From: Emergomyces orientalis
Taxonomy: Eukaryota > Ascomycota > Eurotiomycetes > Onygenales > Ajellomycetaceae
Reading direction: 5' to 3'
DNA: 64,000 nucleotides
Assembly (NCBI GenBank): GCA_002110485.1
Contig: MOWL01000073.1
Span: 124,001 to 188,000 of the forward strand
The position numbers were made by a program, and so were the translations under genes. The notes below the pieces were generated by a model, which saw only the letters and a list, made by a program, of their open reading frames with translations, had not been told where the DNA came from and did not search any database. Positions 31,701-42,555 of the stretch are shown here, one piece after another (within the stretch, counting starts at the first letter, position 1; every line of letters starts with the position of its first letter).

Positions 31701-31712
31701 GGGGACATAACC
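31701..31712 (-). promoter_or_regulatory. Copia-B primer-binding site (half-tRNA type)
   Basis: The minus strand reads GGTTATGTCCCC immediately inside the 5' LTR, one mismatch from the initiator-tRNA-Met anticodon-arm complement used by Copia-A2. Confidence 0.5.
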
Positions 31713-31843
31713 TGTAGAAGTCCAAAATCATGAAGTACTAGTTGGTTATCATTAGAGAACTAGCTACTGAGTGGGCGTTTACGTTGTTGTGGTCACGTGG
31801 TGGCAGAGCTTGGCGGCCCGCAATGAGTGAAGTCCGTCCAACA
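31713..31843 (-). repeat. Copia-B 5' LTR
   Basis: 131 bp, TGTAGAAGTCC to CCGTCCAACA on the plus strand. Related copies lie at 16119 and 62457. Confidence 0.8.
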
Positions 31844-31848
31844 GAATG

Positions 31849-32296
31849 AAACTTCTGACATCTTAATTCACACTACTATTTATATTATCTTCATTTTTAT
31901 TTCTCTTTACTAAATTCATCATTCATGCTGTGTGTGAGTGAGTGTATGAACATAGAGATCAAAGTTGTCATGCCACAGACATGCCATGCTTGGCATTCCC
32001 CAAGGGGTTTAACTATATAGTAGCCAACCAGACGTCCAACAAGAACTATGCTTTTTAGAGAGACGCTGATGGCTTTGAATCAAAAGCTGGTGAGACGGAA
32101 AGGTCATACACATGGGCAGCTATGCAGGACAACACTAGACCATTTCTGGTTAGTGATAGCAGGGGACTTCTCTCTCTGCACCTTTCCAACTCTGGGACCA
32201 AAGTTACAAGGTTGATGGTGACGTGGCCCAATTAGGACTAGTGGATGATAAAATGGTTTAGCTACCCGAAGGGTCAGTTGACGTGTGACCTGAAAC
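31849..32296. other. Short spacer between Copia-B and the pogo element
   Basis: About 450 bp without coding signal or recognised repeat. Confidence 0.4.
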
Positions 32297-32892
32297 TAAC
32301 CGTGCCAAGCGCATCTCACTACCTCCCAATTAGTGAGTGCGCCACACCGTAACGGAATTCGCACTGTAATGGAATTCTTTGAATTATTCTTATTTCTCAT
32401 CTTCAAATATTAATTAATCACCACCACCATGTCAAAATCATCTAAATACAGCGAAGATCAGCTTAGAAAGGCTATTGACACATTATTATTATTATTATAT
32501 TATACACCACTTAATCTCAGGGATATGTGGGAAACTATTTATTTTATCTAACAAGGAAAACCATGCAATAAAAGAGCTTACTGCTGGATTAAAAACCTCA
32601 TGCACTAATAAATGTATGCAACAGTTTCTGTGAGGCTTCGGGCTACCGGGGACCAGCAACTGCTGTCCTCAAGAAGAGAAGAGAATGGGATGAGAAAAGA
32701 AAAATTAAAAATAAAGAAAAATTACACTGAGCATTTTTGAAAATGCGCCCGCGTGTGAGTGAGTGAGTGAAAGACGCCAACTGCGCTCTGAAGCATAGAG
32801 AGTCGCGTCTTTAGCATGAAATGAGCGTGGGGATGTGCCATGAGCACTGATTTTGTGTGGTAAGCGCGCTTTCAGCGGTTTCAGCATGGTGT

Positions 32893-35800
32893 TTATTGAG
32901 GTCTGCGTATGCTTGATTGAGATGTGATAGATTGCTGCTCCTCTGTCTGATAGACACTCAGTGTCTTTGCCAGTGAGAACTGTGGTAGAATTCCCTGCTT
33001 GATCCACCATTTTGTTAGACAGTGTAGCCCTTCTTTGGTGTTCAATAGCCATTTCTTGTCGATTCTGCCCTCATGCAGCAGACTCCGGCGACTGTGCTGG
33101 AATCTATCACAGTGAACTATCACATGCATCACTGTTTCATTTGAATAGCCACATTCACATGCTGGTGATGGGAAATCCGGTACTCGTCTTTTATGTAGAA
33201 AGGCTGCCAGCCCTGTTTTCCCTGATCTTAGTTGAATTATCAGCGAGCTTCTGGCCTTGCTTAGGCCCTTGTGTCATTTCAGAATGCTTTTGTCTGGGGG
33301 TCAATCAAAGAGTTCACACCAGGGAGGTGCTCTAGCTCTTCATTGTTTTCTTCATCTACTCAGGATTTCTTTTCGCACCCATTCATCATGTGAGAAGTGC
33401 TGTGTTGCTGCTGAATTTGTGCTTTGAGCAGTCTCTTGCTTGCTCTTTTCCACTCAAAGCTTCTCCCAATTTTCAGGCAGACTGTCTGGATGAATCACCT
33501 TCTCAATGGGTCTTCTGTGCACTGTGCCTCTTCACCTGAGTTTGACTCTCACTGCTGTGCATGCCTCTTCAATTTGTGTTGCCATTCCAGAGGCCTTCAG
33601 TCGTTTTGTGGCGCGCGCCACAACTCCATCAAGATAGATGTTCAGGGGTGATGTGTATGTCTCTGCTTCCAGTGTGGATATTGGTGTTGCTCTGTATGCT
33701 CCAGCTACTATTCTCAGGCATTCATTCTGTGTTCTGATTAGGCCCTCTGTGCGCTGTTTATTGCGCATGCGTCCTTCGCGCTTGATGCGCGGTTGATGCC
33801 ATGCCAGTGCGCTGTAAGCTATAGCTGGCCGTATGACCATGTTGTATATTGTTCTAGCTTGATGTAGGGGGACTCCCCAGGTGGCCTGTGTTGTCTGTGA
33901 TAGTGCCTTTATCTGTGACTTCATTTTTCCTGCTATAGCATCCATGTGACCTTTCCATTGAAGCTTGGAATCCAGCCATACTTCTAGAACTCTCATCACC
34001 TTCTGTGGCTTGATAACTTGCTGAGGCAGTCTCAGAGAGTGATTCAAGTTGAATCGAGTTCAGGCTCTAGTGAAGTGCATCAACTCATACTTCTGCAGAG
34101 CAAAAATAGCTTCATGTCTTCCTGCCCATTCTTCACATTCTGCGTGCACCCGTGTGAGCTGCGCGCAATTTGCTTCAGTTGATGGCCCGTATGCTATTAT
34201 ATTGACATCATCCACAAATCCTATGCAGCTCACTGGTCTATTCAAGAGTGAGCATATCCGGAGCAGTTCCTCATTGTAAAATAGAAAGAGAATGGGGGAG
34301 AGAGGTGATCCTTGTGGTATCCCAGCTGGAATATTGAAGGCCTCAGTTTCCTGTTCTTCAAATGTGAGCGTGGATCGTCTATCTGACATAAATGAGTGTA
34401 TCCACCCTGTCAGCTGTCTTGGTAGGCCCTTCATGCGAAGAATGTGTGTGAGTCGGTCTTTGAGCACTCTATCATAAGCTCCTGAGATGTCCAATGATAG
34501 AACTGTGACCACTGTGTCTGACTCCTCCCATGCTGTTCTAATTTGTGCTAGCAGTAGTGATACTGCTGTTTCAGTTGATCTGGCCCGCCTAGCACCCATC
34601 TGTTGAGATGGCAGTAGATTGAGTGTTTCCGCTAGCCGTCTGAGTTCCTGCGTGGTGGCTGATTCTATTATTTTTCCCATTGTATCCAGTAGGGCAATGG
34701 GCCTCCATGCCTCTGTCTTTTGATAATCCCCTTTTCCTGGTTTTTTCAGTACCACTGTTCGAGCGGTCTTGAATATCTCCGGGTAGTGTTCCCATTCCCA
34801 GCATGCCAGTGTGAGCTCTGTCATAGCCTTTGTGAAGCTTGGTCCCAGCATTTTCAGAAATTCATTGGAGACTCCATTGATACCTGGTGCTTTGTTGCTT
34901 GGTAGATGTGCTATGAGCGCGGCCATTTTCTCCTCTGTGATGCTTATTGTCTCTGTTGTTTCCAGTGAGTGTTCTGCCTCCTCCATGTCCCTGTTGTCAC
35001 TGACTAGTGGCAGGGGGAAGAACCTTTGTCTCAGAATCTTGGCTTTATCATCAAAGGAATTGACTGGTGGTAGATTTTCTCTGCCTTCTACTATCAATGC
35101 TGGAATTCTTGGAGGTTGTGCATGCTCATTGCTGCTTTGATGCCCCCATTTGGCCATCTTCCATAGTAGCTTGGACTTGGACTCTGTGCTGTGCATTAGT
35201 TCTCTGAAACTGTTTGTTTTAGCCAGTTTAATCTCTCTGTTTCTCAGGGCTCGAGCTTTAATTATATCTGCTGCAGAGATGTTTCTGTCTTTCTTGGCTT
35301 TTTTATATTGATTGACTGCCTCTGCTACTCGAGGGGACCACCATGACCGACTGTGTTGACTGTAGTTTGAGACTTTGGCATGTTTTGCTGCTAGATCTTC
35401 CACAAATTTGACAAGATATCTTGCATAGCTGTTTATCTGATCTTTTGAAGTCAGTGCCCCTGGGCTTCTCAGTGTCTGGCAGTCCTGCGCTATCTGTTCC
35501 AGGCAGGAGTGATGCCAAGTGCGTCTTTTTCTGCTGCTATATAATGCTTTTAGCTCAAGAGTAGTTGCAATTGGCATGTGATCTGATGCCATATTTACTT
35601 CATGTTCTAGCTTGCAGCTGATCATTTGACTGTGTAGACCAGCAGACAAAAAGATTAGATTCACTGTGGTGCTCTGACTTTCTCTATCTTGCCAGGTGAT
35701 CGTGCCTTCTGGAGTTGCTAGATGTAGATTCAAGGCACTGATTTGAGCATTGAGTTCCCAGGCCATGGCAAAGTTTTCTCTGACCCTGCTACCTCCCCAG

Positions 35801-36360
35801 AGAGTGTGATGTACATTAAAGTCTCCAATCACTATAACCTCTGCTTGATGCGTGTTTATTTGAGTTTCCTGCGCGCCTGATGCTCCCTCTGCACTCTCAG
35901 TTGTTGCTTGTTGCGCATTTTCCTGGTTTATTCGCGCTCCTAGCATTCTATCCGCTTCTTCAACCACCGCTTGGAGCTGATGAATGGGTGAGTCTGGTGG
36001 CATGATTGTGTAGCTTCCTGGTGGTGACGCGTACATGTTGATGATATTGATAGGCCCACTCTCTGTCAACAGAGTAAGTACCAGTATATGAGTGGATATT
36101 GTGCTCACTCTCCAGGTCTTGACTGCAATTCTCTTGTTAATTAGAAAGCACACCTTCATGTCCTTCTGCTCCATGCCTGCTTGCCAGAATCCACAGTTGG
36201 CTGGACAGTGCATGCCTGTTTTAGGGTGTTTTTGTATCCAGGGCTCTTGTATTGCAATCACATCATAGTTTAATGCTGTTTCGGGCTTTGCCAAAAGAGG
36301 TCTCATAACCTTGTTTGACTTATGCACATTGTATTGTAAAATGACTAGCCTGTTCTTCAT
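32893..36360 (-). CDS. LINE-2 ORF2 (endonuclease-RT), seven internal TGA
   Basis: A frame of 1,156 codons runs from ATG 36360 to TAA 32893 with no frameshift and no TAA or TAG inside. The first 766 codons are uninterrupted: endonuclease (IQEPWIQK, VIGDFNVHHTLWGG, MASDHMPIATT) and RT (NKAPGINGVSNEF, LSLDISGAYDRV, GIPQGSPLSPILF, FVDDVN). TGAs then occur at 34060, 33532, 33454, 33352, 33340, 33301 and 33274. Opposite these, LINE-1 has Arg (34060, 33532, 33301) or Trp (33352, 33340, 33274). The C-terminal CCHC finger is CECGYSNETVMHVIVHC. RNase H is absent, as in LINE-1. Confidence 0.85.
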
Positions 36361-37742
36361 GATTCATTCATGTGATTATTCTGCGAGCTGCTGTTCTGTG
36401 TTGATGTCTCCAGTGTTACTGGACCACTTGCTGCTCAAATGAAGCTTGTCATAGCTCCTTGTTGTTGTGCTCCTGCTCTTGATACATCTGTTGATCTTCC
36501 TGCTCTTCGCGGGGGTTCTATGAAGTCCTCATTCAGAGGCCTGTTCCATTTGCATGGAAAGCTAAATCCATCTGTGTCTGGTGCTCTTATATTGAAGCGC
36601 TTGGGGCATTCAATCAGTGTCTCTTTAGCACTTTTGGCTTTCAGTCTTCTCTCTGGGCAGTTTGAGTGCCATGCTGCATGACTATCACCACAGTTACTGC
36701 ACTTGGGTCTGCTGCCTTCTGCTGCTCCTTTGCAGGCCTTGTCATCATGATCTTTTTGTGCACAGTGACCACAGGTTTCCTCTCTTCTGCAGAAGCGAGC
36801 TATATGTCCATACTGTTGACACTTGTAGCATTGTGTGACCCTGGCCTCTCTGTGAAATATTTCAACTGTGCAATATTCATTGCCTAGAATGAGTCCATTG
36901 TCCACCAGTGCATTGGCCTGGTGAGGTGCAGCAACATTGATGATTATACTGCCATGTGATTTCTGTTGTCTAACCATCATTTTGTCCACCTTGTGTATCA
37001 GCGCCTTGCAGCATAGTGCTGTATTCTGCTTGTAGATGCTCTCAATGGCGTACTCAGAGCTGCTCCAGTCAATGACTCCCATAGAAGCATCTTTGACTAG
37101 TACTGCATACATCTCCTGCTTCATGCGCGCTTTGTCTCCCCATTCACGCGTCCAGCTATCATCTGCTGCGAGCTCTGCCTTGGTGTCCTGTGTGTCTGTC
37201 ATCAAAATCACGTCTCCGCTTGGCATGTGCCTTGCTGCCATCACTTTGCCCTTGATTATCTCTTTGATGGCCTCATTCGCTCGTTTAACAATCATTTCTG
37301 GTGTGCGTTCTGCCTCTGGCATAGCATCGCAGCTTCGTCGAGTAATGACTACCTCTCGCAGTGTTCTGGTTGGTATGGTTTTAACTGTTGTCTCCCCTCT
37401 GGCTGCCATTGCTGCCCATGAGAGTGCTCCGTTGAGCTTGTCTCACGATTCCTGCTGTTTTGGTGCGCCAATTGCGCGTTCCATTCCCTCCAGGAGCTGG
37501 TCACACAGTTCCACCTTCACTCCTCGCACTGCTTCCAATGCCTTCTGTAAATACTCTTTATCTTTGTTATTCACTTTCTCATTCTTCTCTCCCTCTTCAA
37601 GGATCGCAGCTAGTGTTTGAATTGCTGTTGCTAAGCTGTTTGTCTTTGTTTTCTGTGTCGCAGAGTTTTTCGTCTCCGGCATGTGTTGAGCCTCGCGCAT
37701 GCCATCTTCCGCCATAACCACCTCCCCCACATTCAATGCCAT
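36357..37742 (-). CDS. LINE-2 ORF1 (Gag-like), two internal TGA
   Basis: From ATG 37742, a helical N-terminus (LEEGEKNEKVNNKDKEYLQK) is followed by the RRM-like part (TRTLREVVITRRSCDAMPE) and three zinc knuckles (CYKCQQYGHIARFC, CGHCAQKDHDDKAC, CSNCGDSHAAWHSNC). Internal TGA codons lie at 37443-37445 and 36435-36437. If both are read as sense, ORF1 ends at 36357-36359 and its stop overlaps the ORF2 ATG as ATGA. No TAA, TAG or frameshift is present. Confidence 0.8.
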
Positions 37743-39762
37743 TGTAATGATGTGTAAAGAATGCCTGATGCTCTCTTTCTATTCTTAATAGTGTTTTTCC
37801 CGTGTGTTTGATTGTTTTTGACCGCTGAAAAAAAAAAAAAAATTTTTTTATTTTCTTAACTTTTCCAATCTGACTTTATATATTTTAAAGCTTTAAATAT
37901 TTCTTTTCTCTGTGCATTCTCAAGAAATTTCCTATTGACACATTAGAAAAGAATTCAAATTTGCAAATCAAGTCAGTGACATGAGAATTCAATTTTCCAT
38001 ATTTAACCTTGTATGAATGTGTTAAAGGAAGGAAATCAAGGACTGCAATAGTTTCAATCAATCAAGTGTTAAATGACAGCCAGGAGGATGCTATTAAGAA
38101 GTGGATTCAACAACTGAATATGAATGGTTGCCCTCCCACTGTCGAGCATATTGAAGCTGCCGCGAATTGAATGTTGAAGGCTCATCACACTGATTCTGAG
38201 ACTCCACCTCCTACTGTGAGCAAGATGTGGGCATATCGATTCATCAAACACCTGCCAGACTATGACAGGGTGAAGCAGAAGCCAATGAATCCAAAACAGA
38301 TGTTTAATGAGAATGTAAGCTTCATTATCAACTGGTTCAATTGCTATGAATCTATTTTCAATCAGTACAACTTCCACGCGTGCGATGTTTACAACTTTGA
38401 TGAGATTGAGTTCCAAGAAGAAGAAGAATGAGAACAATGAGTTATAACTGTTTATCAAGATATGAATTCTATCATACAGTTTTCATATTCTTGCAGGTTA
38501 ATAACAGTGTTGAAGTGTGTGAGCGCGAATGGCACAGTTCTATATTCACTGATTGTAATGAGATTGAAGGTTCATCTAGAAGATTGATATACAGACATCA
38601 ACTTGTCTAGCAATTATGTGATAATCACATCTGAATCTGGCTTCACTAATGAGGAGATCGTGTTTGAATGAATCAAACATTTCAATATGATGAGCAAGAA
38701 ACACCAGGTGGGCAGTCATTGATTATTGCTACTTGACAATCATGATTCCCATCTCACAGAGGAATTCCTTCAATATTGCAATCTTCACAAGATTATTGTT
38801 TTTGAATTTCTCTCTCATACAACTCATATATTGCAATCTCTTGATGGCGTGCCTTTTCAACAGTATAAGCACTATCATACAAAAGCAATTAACGAGGCTG
38901 CCCACTACAGATATGAGCAATATGGTGGGAGGCAATTCCTTGCCAATCTACATAGTGTTCGCCAACAGACCTTCAAACCTGTCACTATTAGAGCTGGCTT
39001 TGCGGACCGCGGAATCTACCCTATTAATCGCGAAGTTATACTTGATTGATTGAAATCTTCCACTCTAAAGGATGGCCCAGATCTGCTTGTGTATGATGAT
39101 GATGATGAAAAATGTGATCAATTTACCCCATCACCTGCGGATCAATCATCAACTCTTCTTCTCAGTTGACATCCCCAGACACGGTCGCGAAACTACGTCG
39201 TCAAATTGATGCTGCAGAGAAGGCTATACAGGATGTGAAGAACAGTCTTACACCTGGTCTAACCAGGCATTTGAGCAAGATCTTCAAGGGTAGTATGGTT
39301 CAAGCGGAATTGAACGCCCACCGCGAGGGGGAGTTAGCTGGCCATTATCGAGCGAATAGACGCCGGGTTGTCAAGTCCACGCGCAGGCAAGTGCAGGTAG
39401 GAGGTGTCCTCACTGTAAAGAATGCCAATCGCAAGATTGCCAATCGGAAGGCAGAAGAATCAAAAAAAGAGTATAATAGAGCTCTGCGATCAGTTGGGAT
39501 CAAATCCACCAAAGCTGCCACGGATCAACCACAACGCAATGATTCTAATATATCTCAATCTACAGTAGAATCTGCTGCTTCTAATGAGTATATAGATAAT
39601 CTTTATATTATAGATAGACATGGTGGTGGTTATTAATTAATTTTTGAAGTTCGCGATATTCAAAATAATTCCGTTACAGTGTGAATTCCTTTACAGTGTG
39701 AATTCCTTTACAGTGTGGCGCACTCACTAATGGGAGGTAGTGAGATGCGCTTGGCACGGTTA

Positions 39763-41280
39763 CTTCCTATTGGTTCTTTCAGAGTCCCTTCCCTTGTCAA
39801 AAATCTTTCTACCACATTTCAGATCTCCTGTAATATTGCGCGGCAAGCAAAGCTGAGATTTTTTTCATTTCAAAAATCAGCTGTGCCACGGTGGTCCAGA
39901 CTGTCATTTCTCACTCAGGTTGTCTTCCTTTGCCCAATGAGGCAACATTAGTAACAGTTATCCCGCGTGGTAGATGCTGCTGGTGTAATCATCGCTCAGG
40001 CTATCTATGCTATTGCGGCCAATGCGGGATGCTGCAAGATGCTGGCTGCCACGGCAAAGCCCAATGACTAGGAGTATGCAAATTTTTAGCAAAAGGTGCC
40101 AGACTGTGACAACAATAGTGCAAAGACTACTTTTACATGCCCTGAACAAGTTTCCGCCAGAATGGGAAGATCCTCTTGGTTCATATATTCACTGAAATGA
40201 GGGTGGCATACTCCTCGGCCATCGAAAAGGCCCCTTTAGTCGCACATGGAGATTGCTCCTGCTCTGCAGAGATACTATTGATCTTGCCCTGGGCGAGTAT
40301 CGATCCTAATAATTGACCTACATTGCGTCGATCACCCTAGGAGAAGATATCTCAGTTCCTGGAGGCGAGTATGATATACATGCACAGTTTGAGTTCGAGC
40401 CATCCTCATGCAAGGGTATCATTCCCTTGATACTAATTGAAGCCAAACTTTGCACCTCACTGCTTTTGAGTATAAGAGATGCTTCACCGCTCGCTCGTTG
40501 CCATGTTCGAGTACGGGTTGGCCATCCACGTTGGCTTGTACGCAGATATTGCCTTACGCACAAAGAGGAAATTTGCTCCCGCAGCGGCATGCGAAGGGAC
40601 GTGCTTATCATTATACAAAGTTGGTTGACATATTATTCCTGTGCTATAAGCGAGATTTAGTGGCAATTGATTCTTGTATATAGCAAATATTCATATCTCT
40701 TTATACAGCTGGAAAACTATACGAGGAAACCCGAGCTTATACGTGGCAACCGAACACGCCCTTAATACTAGCTTACTATACCAATCTGTTGCTAGCTGTA
40801 TTTATATATTTCACGAGGTCGGGTGAGTGCACGGGCTCTATTTGCGAGGTCTTCTGGCTGCTTACTAGCGGGGAATGAACTTCTGAAACCTTGGAAGGAA
40901 ACTCCCTGCGGTACCTACTCCGTAGGTAACTCTGTATTCCTCCCAACCTCCATGGTTTCAAGGGGGAACCTCGGCTTAGCTGATCTGTGACGCTAACTTA
41001 AAGCATACTAGTTCATACGCGGGGCTCAGCGGCCGGAAATTATTTCACGTGACATATCTCACATCATCATTCCGCCAACTCTAAACTCCAACCACAGACA
41101 ACAACAAACACGAGTGCTCTGCTCTGGACGTATCCCTTCTCTCATACCGTTATCCTACGTATTTTAAACTTGCTGCCGGCTATTCATACACCCCGACTTG
41201 ATCATATACCTAAACTAACAACTAACAACTCCCCTCGTACATCCCTTTGCTACCTAGTATCCCTGCATCTACTCCCACCA
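39763..41280. other. No gene recognised; promoter region of the RPEL gene at right end
   Basis: Several short frames (for example 40313-40660, plus) look protein-like but match no family and are broken. The last 200 bp (about 41080-41280) are C/A- and CT-rich with CTAACAACTAACAACTCCCC, typical of a fungal promoter and 5' leader for the gene starting at 41285. Confidence 0.35.
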
Positions 41281-41284
41281 AGCC

Positions 41285-41863
41285 ATGGCTGAGTCGCCCA
41301 ACGTTGATACGTCCCCCATTTCGCCCGTCGAACGGCGCAACTCATTGGAGAAGTATCTCCAACACCGTCCTGACCCTCAGGATCTGAAAGAGAGACATAT
41401 CCTCCTCGACACCAATGTTGCTCCGTATGTTTTTCCAAGTCAACCATTCTTATCTCCCAGATATCCCAGAGTAACCTACCCTCTCTAACACCACCTGGTA
41501 CAATTCCAGGTCCCTTCAAGCAGCACAACAGGAACTAGCCCGCCAGAAGGCCGCAGACAGCCTCAAGAAGCATCTAGAGAAACGACCCGAGCGCGAAGAC
41601 CTTGTGGAGAGTACGCATTTATGGATCTCCCGCATCGGCTTCCTCTGACTGTACATTTGATAGAATTCTAACCACTAGATATAGAAAACATCCTCCCATC
41701 TTCCACCACTGCCCCGGCTCTCCAGGCCCATGCGCGTGAGTTAGAAAAGAATATGCTGGCTGACAACCTGGAGCATAAAATCCAGAGCCGCCCCAAGCCT
41801 GAAGATCTCATCCATCGTGGAATTTTGGATGAAAATGAAAACCCTACTCACCCAACTCAGTAG
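41285..41863 (+). CDS. Small RPEL-repeat protein
   Basis: Three exons, join(41285..41424,41510..41610,41685..41863), give 139 residues and end in TAG. Introns of 85 and 74 bp start GTATGT and GTACGC and end CCAG and ATAG; the first has a CTAAC branch site. The start context is GCCATGG. Three RPEL motifs are evenly spaced: HRPDPQDLKERHILLD, KRPEREDLVEKNIL and SRPKPEDLIHRGILDEN. In animals RPEL motifs bind G-actin; a cytoplasmic actin-binding role here is inference from the repeats. I chose the second acceptor because it restores the motif exactly (LVEKNIL). Confidence 0.85.
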
Positions 41864-42555
41864 GGTGGAGTGTTCAGGCTTACTATATAGTACATATATA
41901 TACCAGTGCGTTGATGATGGGTTAACGGGCTAACAGGATTAATGAAGTTCTTTCTTTTTTACGGTTTTATACGCGTCTAGTTGTTTTTTGTTGATGCGAT
42001 GGGCTATATCCTCTCGTATCGAATTTGTGATAAAAGGGTTTCACAAATCGAAAGTCGGGTGATCTGAACATATCCTAGCCTCTCATGCTCTGAACTTGTG
42101 CGTTTGATTTTATTCTCCCGCGTTAATCGGGATTACCATTTCGTGATGACTAAACTCAACGAGAGTGAAATTCCAGCCGTGCTTTAGTAGCGGTCTGGTA
42201 AATGATTCGTTGAAGTATGATTTTATATTTTGCTGGTGGGTTTTGTCGATTCGCTCTCCCAATCAATGGTGCTCTGCCACGGATATGCTGCTACTTATCG
42301 ACCTTCAGAATATATGCCTTACAATATACAGGACACTTTTAAATTTCCTGTAGCCTCGACATATCCATCAAAGCTCATCGCAGTACCCATATTAAAACTC
42401 CCACTTATATGATAGCATGTAAATTAATCAATTACTTTTTCCTGAAGCCATCACGCCACGTATAGAAAACAAAAAAACTAGATACCCGTTTCCCAGTCGT
42501 AGAATCATAAACAAATAAAAACATGACATCAAAAACGTTGGACAGAACACGTAAC
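41864..42555. other. Convergent intergenic region
   Basis: Holds the 3' ends of the RPEL gene (plus) and the TRAX gene (minus). AT-rich, with no further coding signal. Confidence 0.5.

Larger units (their letters stand above)
16119..31843 (-). mobile_element. Copia-B: internally deleted Copia element, host to three later insertions
   Basis: The outer ends carry a 5-bp target duplication GAATG (16114-16118 and 31844-31848) and related LTRs of about 130 bp that begin TGTAGAAGTCCAA on the plus strand. Removing Copia-C, LINE-1 and the Gypsy element leaves about 3.3 kb. That remainder holds a gag-like start fused to the integrase end, then RT and RNase H, so Copia-B was itself a deletion derivative. 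All three later insertions lie inside it, which gives their relative order. Its internal stops at recognisable residues are TGA at conserved tryptophans. Confidence 0.85.
32486..37931 (-). mobile_element. LINE-2: complete LINE, sister of LINE-1
   Basis: A 14-bp duplication CTATTGACACATTA (32472-32485 and 37932-37945) flanks the element. The 3' tail reads as (TAA)n on the minus strand next to 32486. The 3' untranslated region aligns with that of LINE-1 (shared TACACCACTTAATC block), and both ORFs align throughout. The copy is 5.4 kb, full length, inserted in the 5' part of the pogo transposase gene in the opposite orientation. Confidence 0.95.
32429..39636 (+). pseudogene. pogo/Fot1 transposase, split by LINE-2 and interrupted by TGA codons
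   Basis: The start (ATG 32429, MSKSSKYSEDQLRKAIDTL) resumes after LINE-2 at 37946. HTH and CENP-B-like segments follow (TLYECVKGRKSR, AIKKWIQQLNMNGCPPTVEH, KMWAYRFIKHLPDYDRVKQK), then DDE_1 blocks YNFDEIEFQ, LLLDNHDSHLTEEFL and HILQSLDGVPFQQYKHY. Internal stops seen are all TGA, including 37982, 38438 (family Trp, DQW[IV]), 38669 (family Trp, EW[IL]..F) and 38720 (family Arg, RLL.LD.H). One frameshift lies near 39160, before the basic C-terminal tail. The frame ends in TAA at 39634-39636. Confidence 0.85.
32299..39760 (+). mobile_element. pogo/Fot1-type DNA transposon, split by LINE-2
   Basis: Terminal inverted repeats start ACCGTGCCAAGCGCATC at 32299 and end with the complement at 39760, extending about 75 bp imperfectly. 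TA dinucleotides flank both ends (32297-32298 and 39761-39762), as for Tc1/mariner/pogo elements. Subterminal copies of ACAGTGTGAATTCCTTT repeat near 39680-39715. Without LINE-2 and its duplication the element is about 2.0 kb, the usual size for Fot1 relatives. Confidence 0.9.

Noticed and set aside
40313..40660. 115-residue plus-strand frame
   Set aside because: No motif, no intron model, and overlapping frames on both strands of similar length. It may be an eroded gene but is not supportable.
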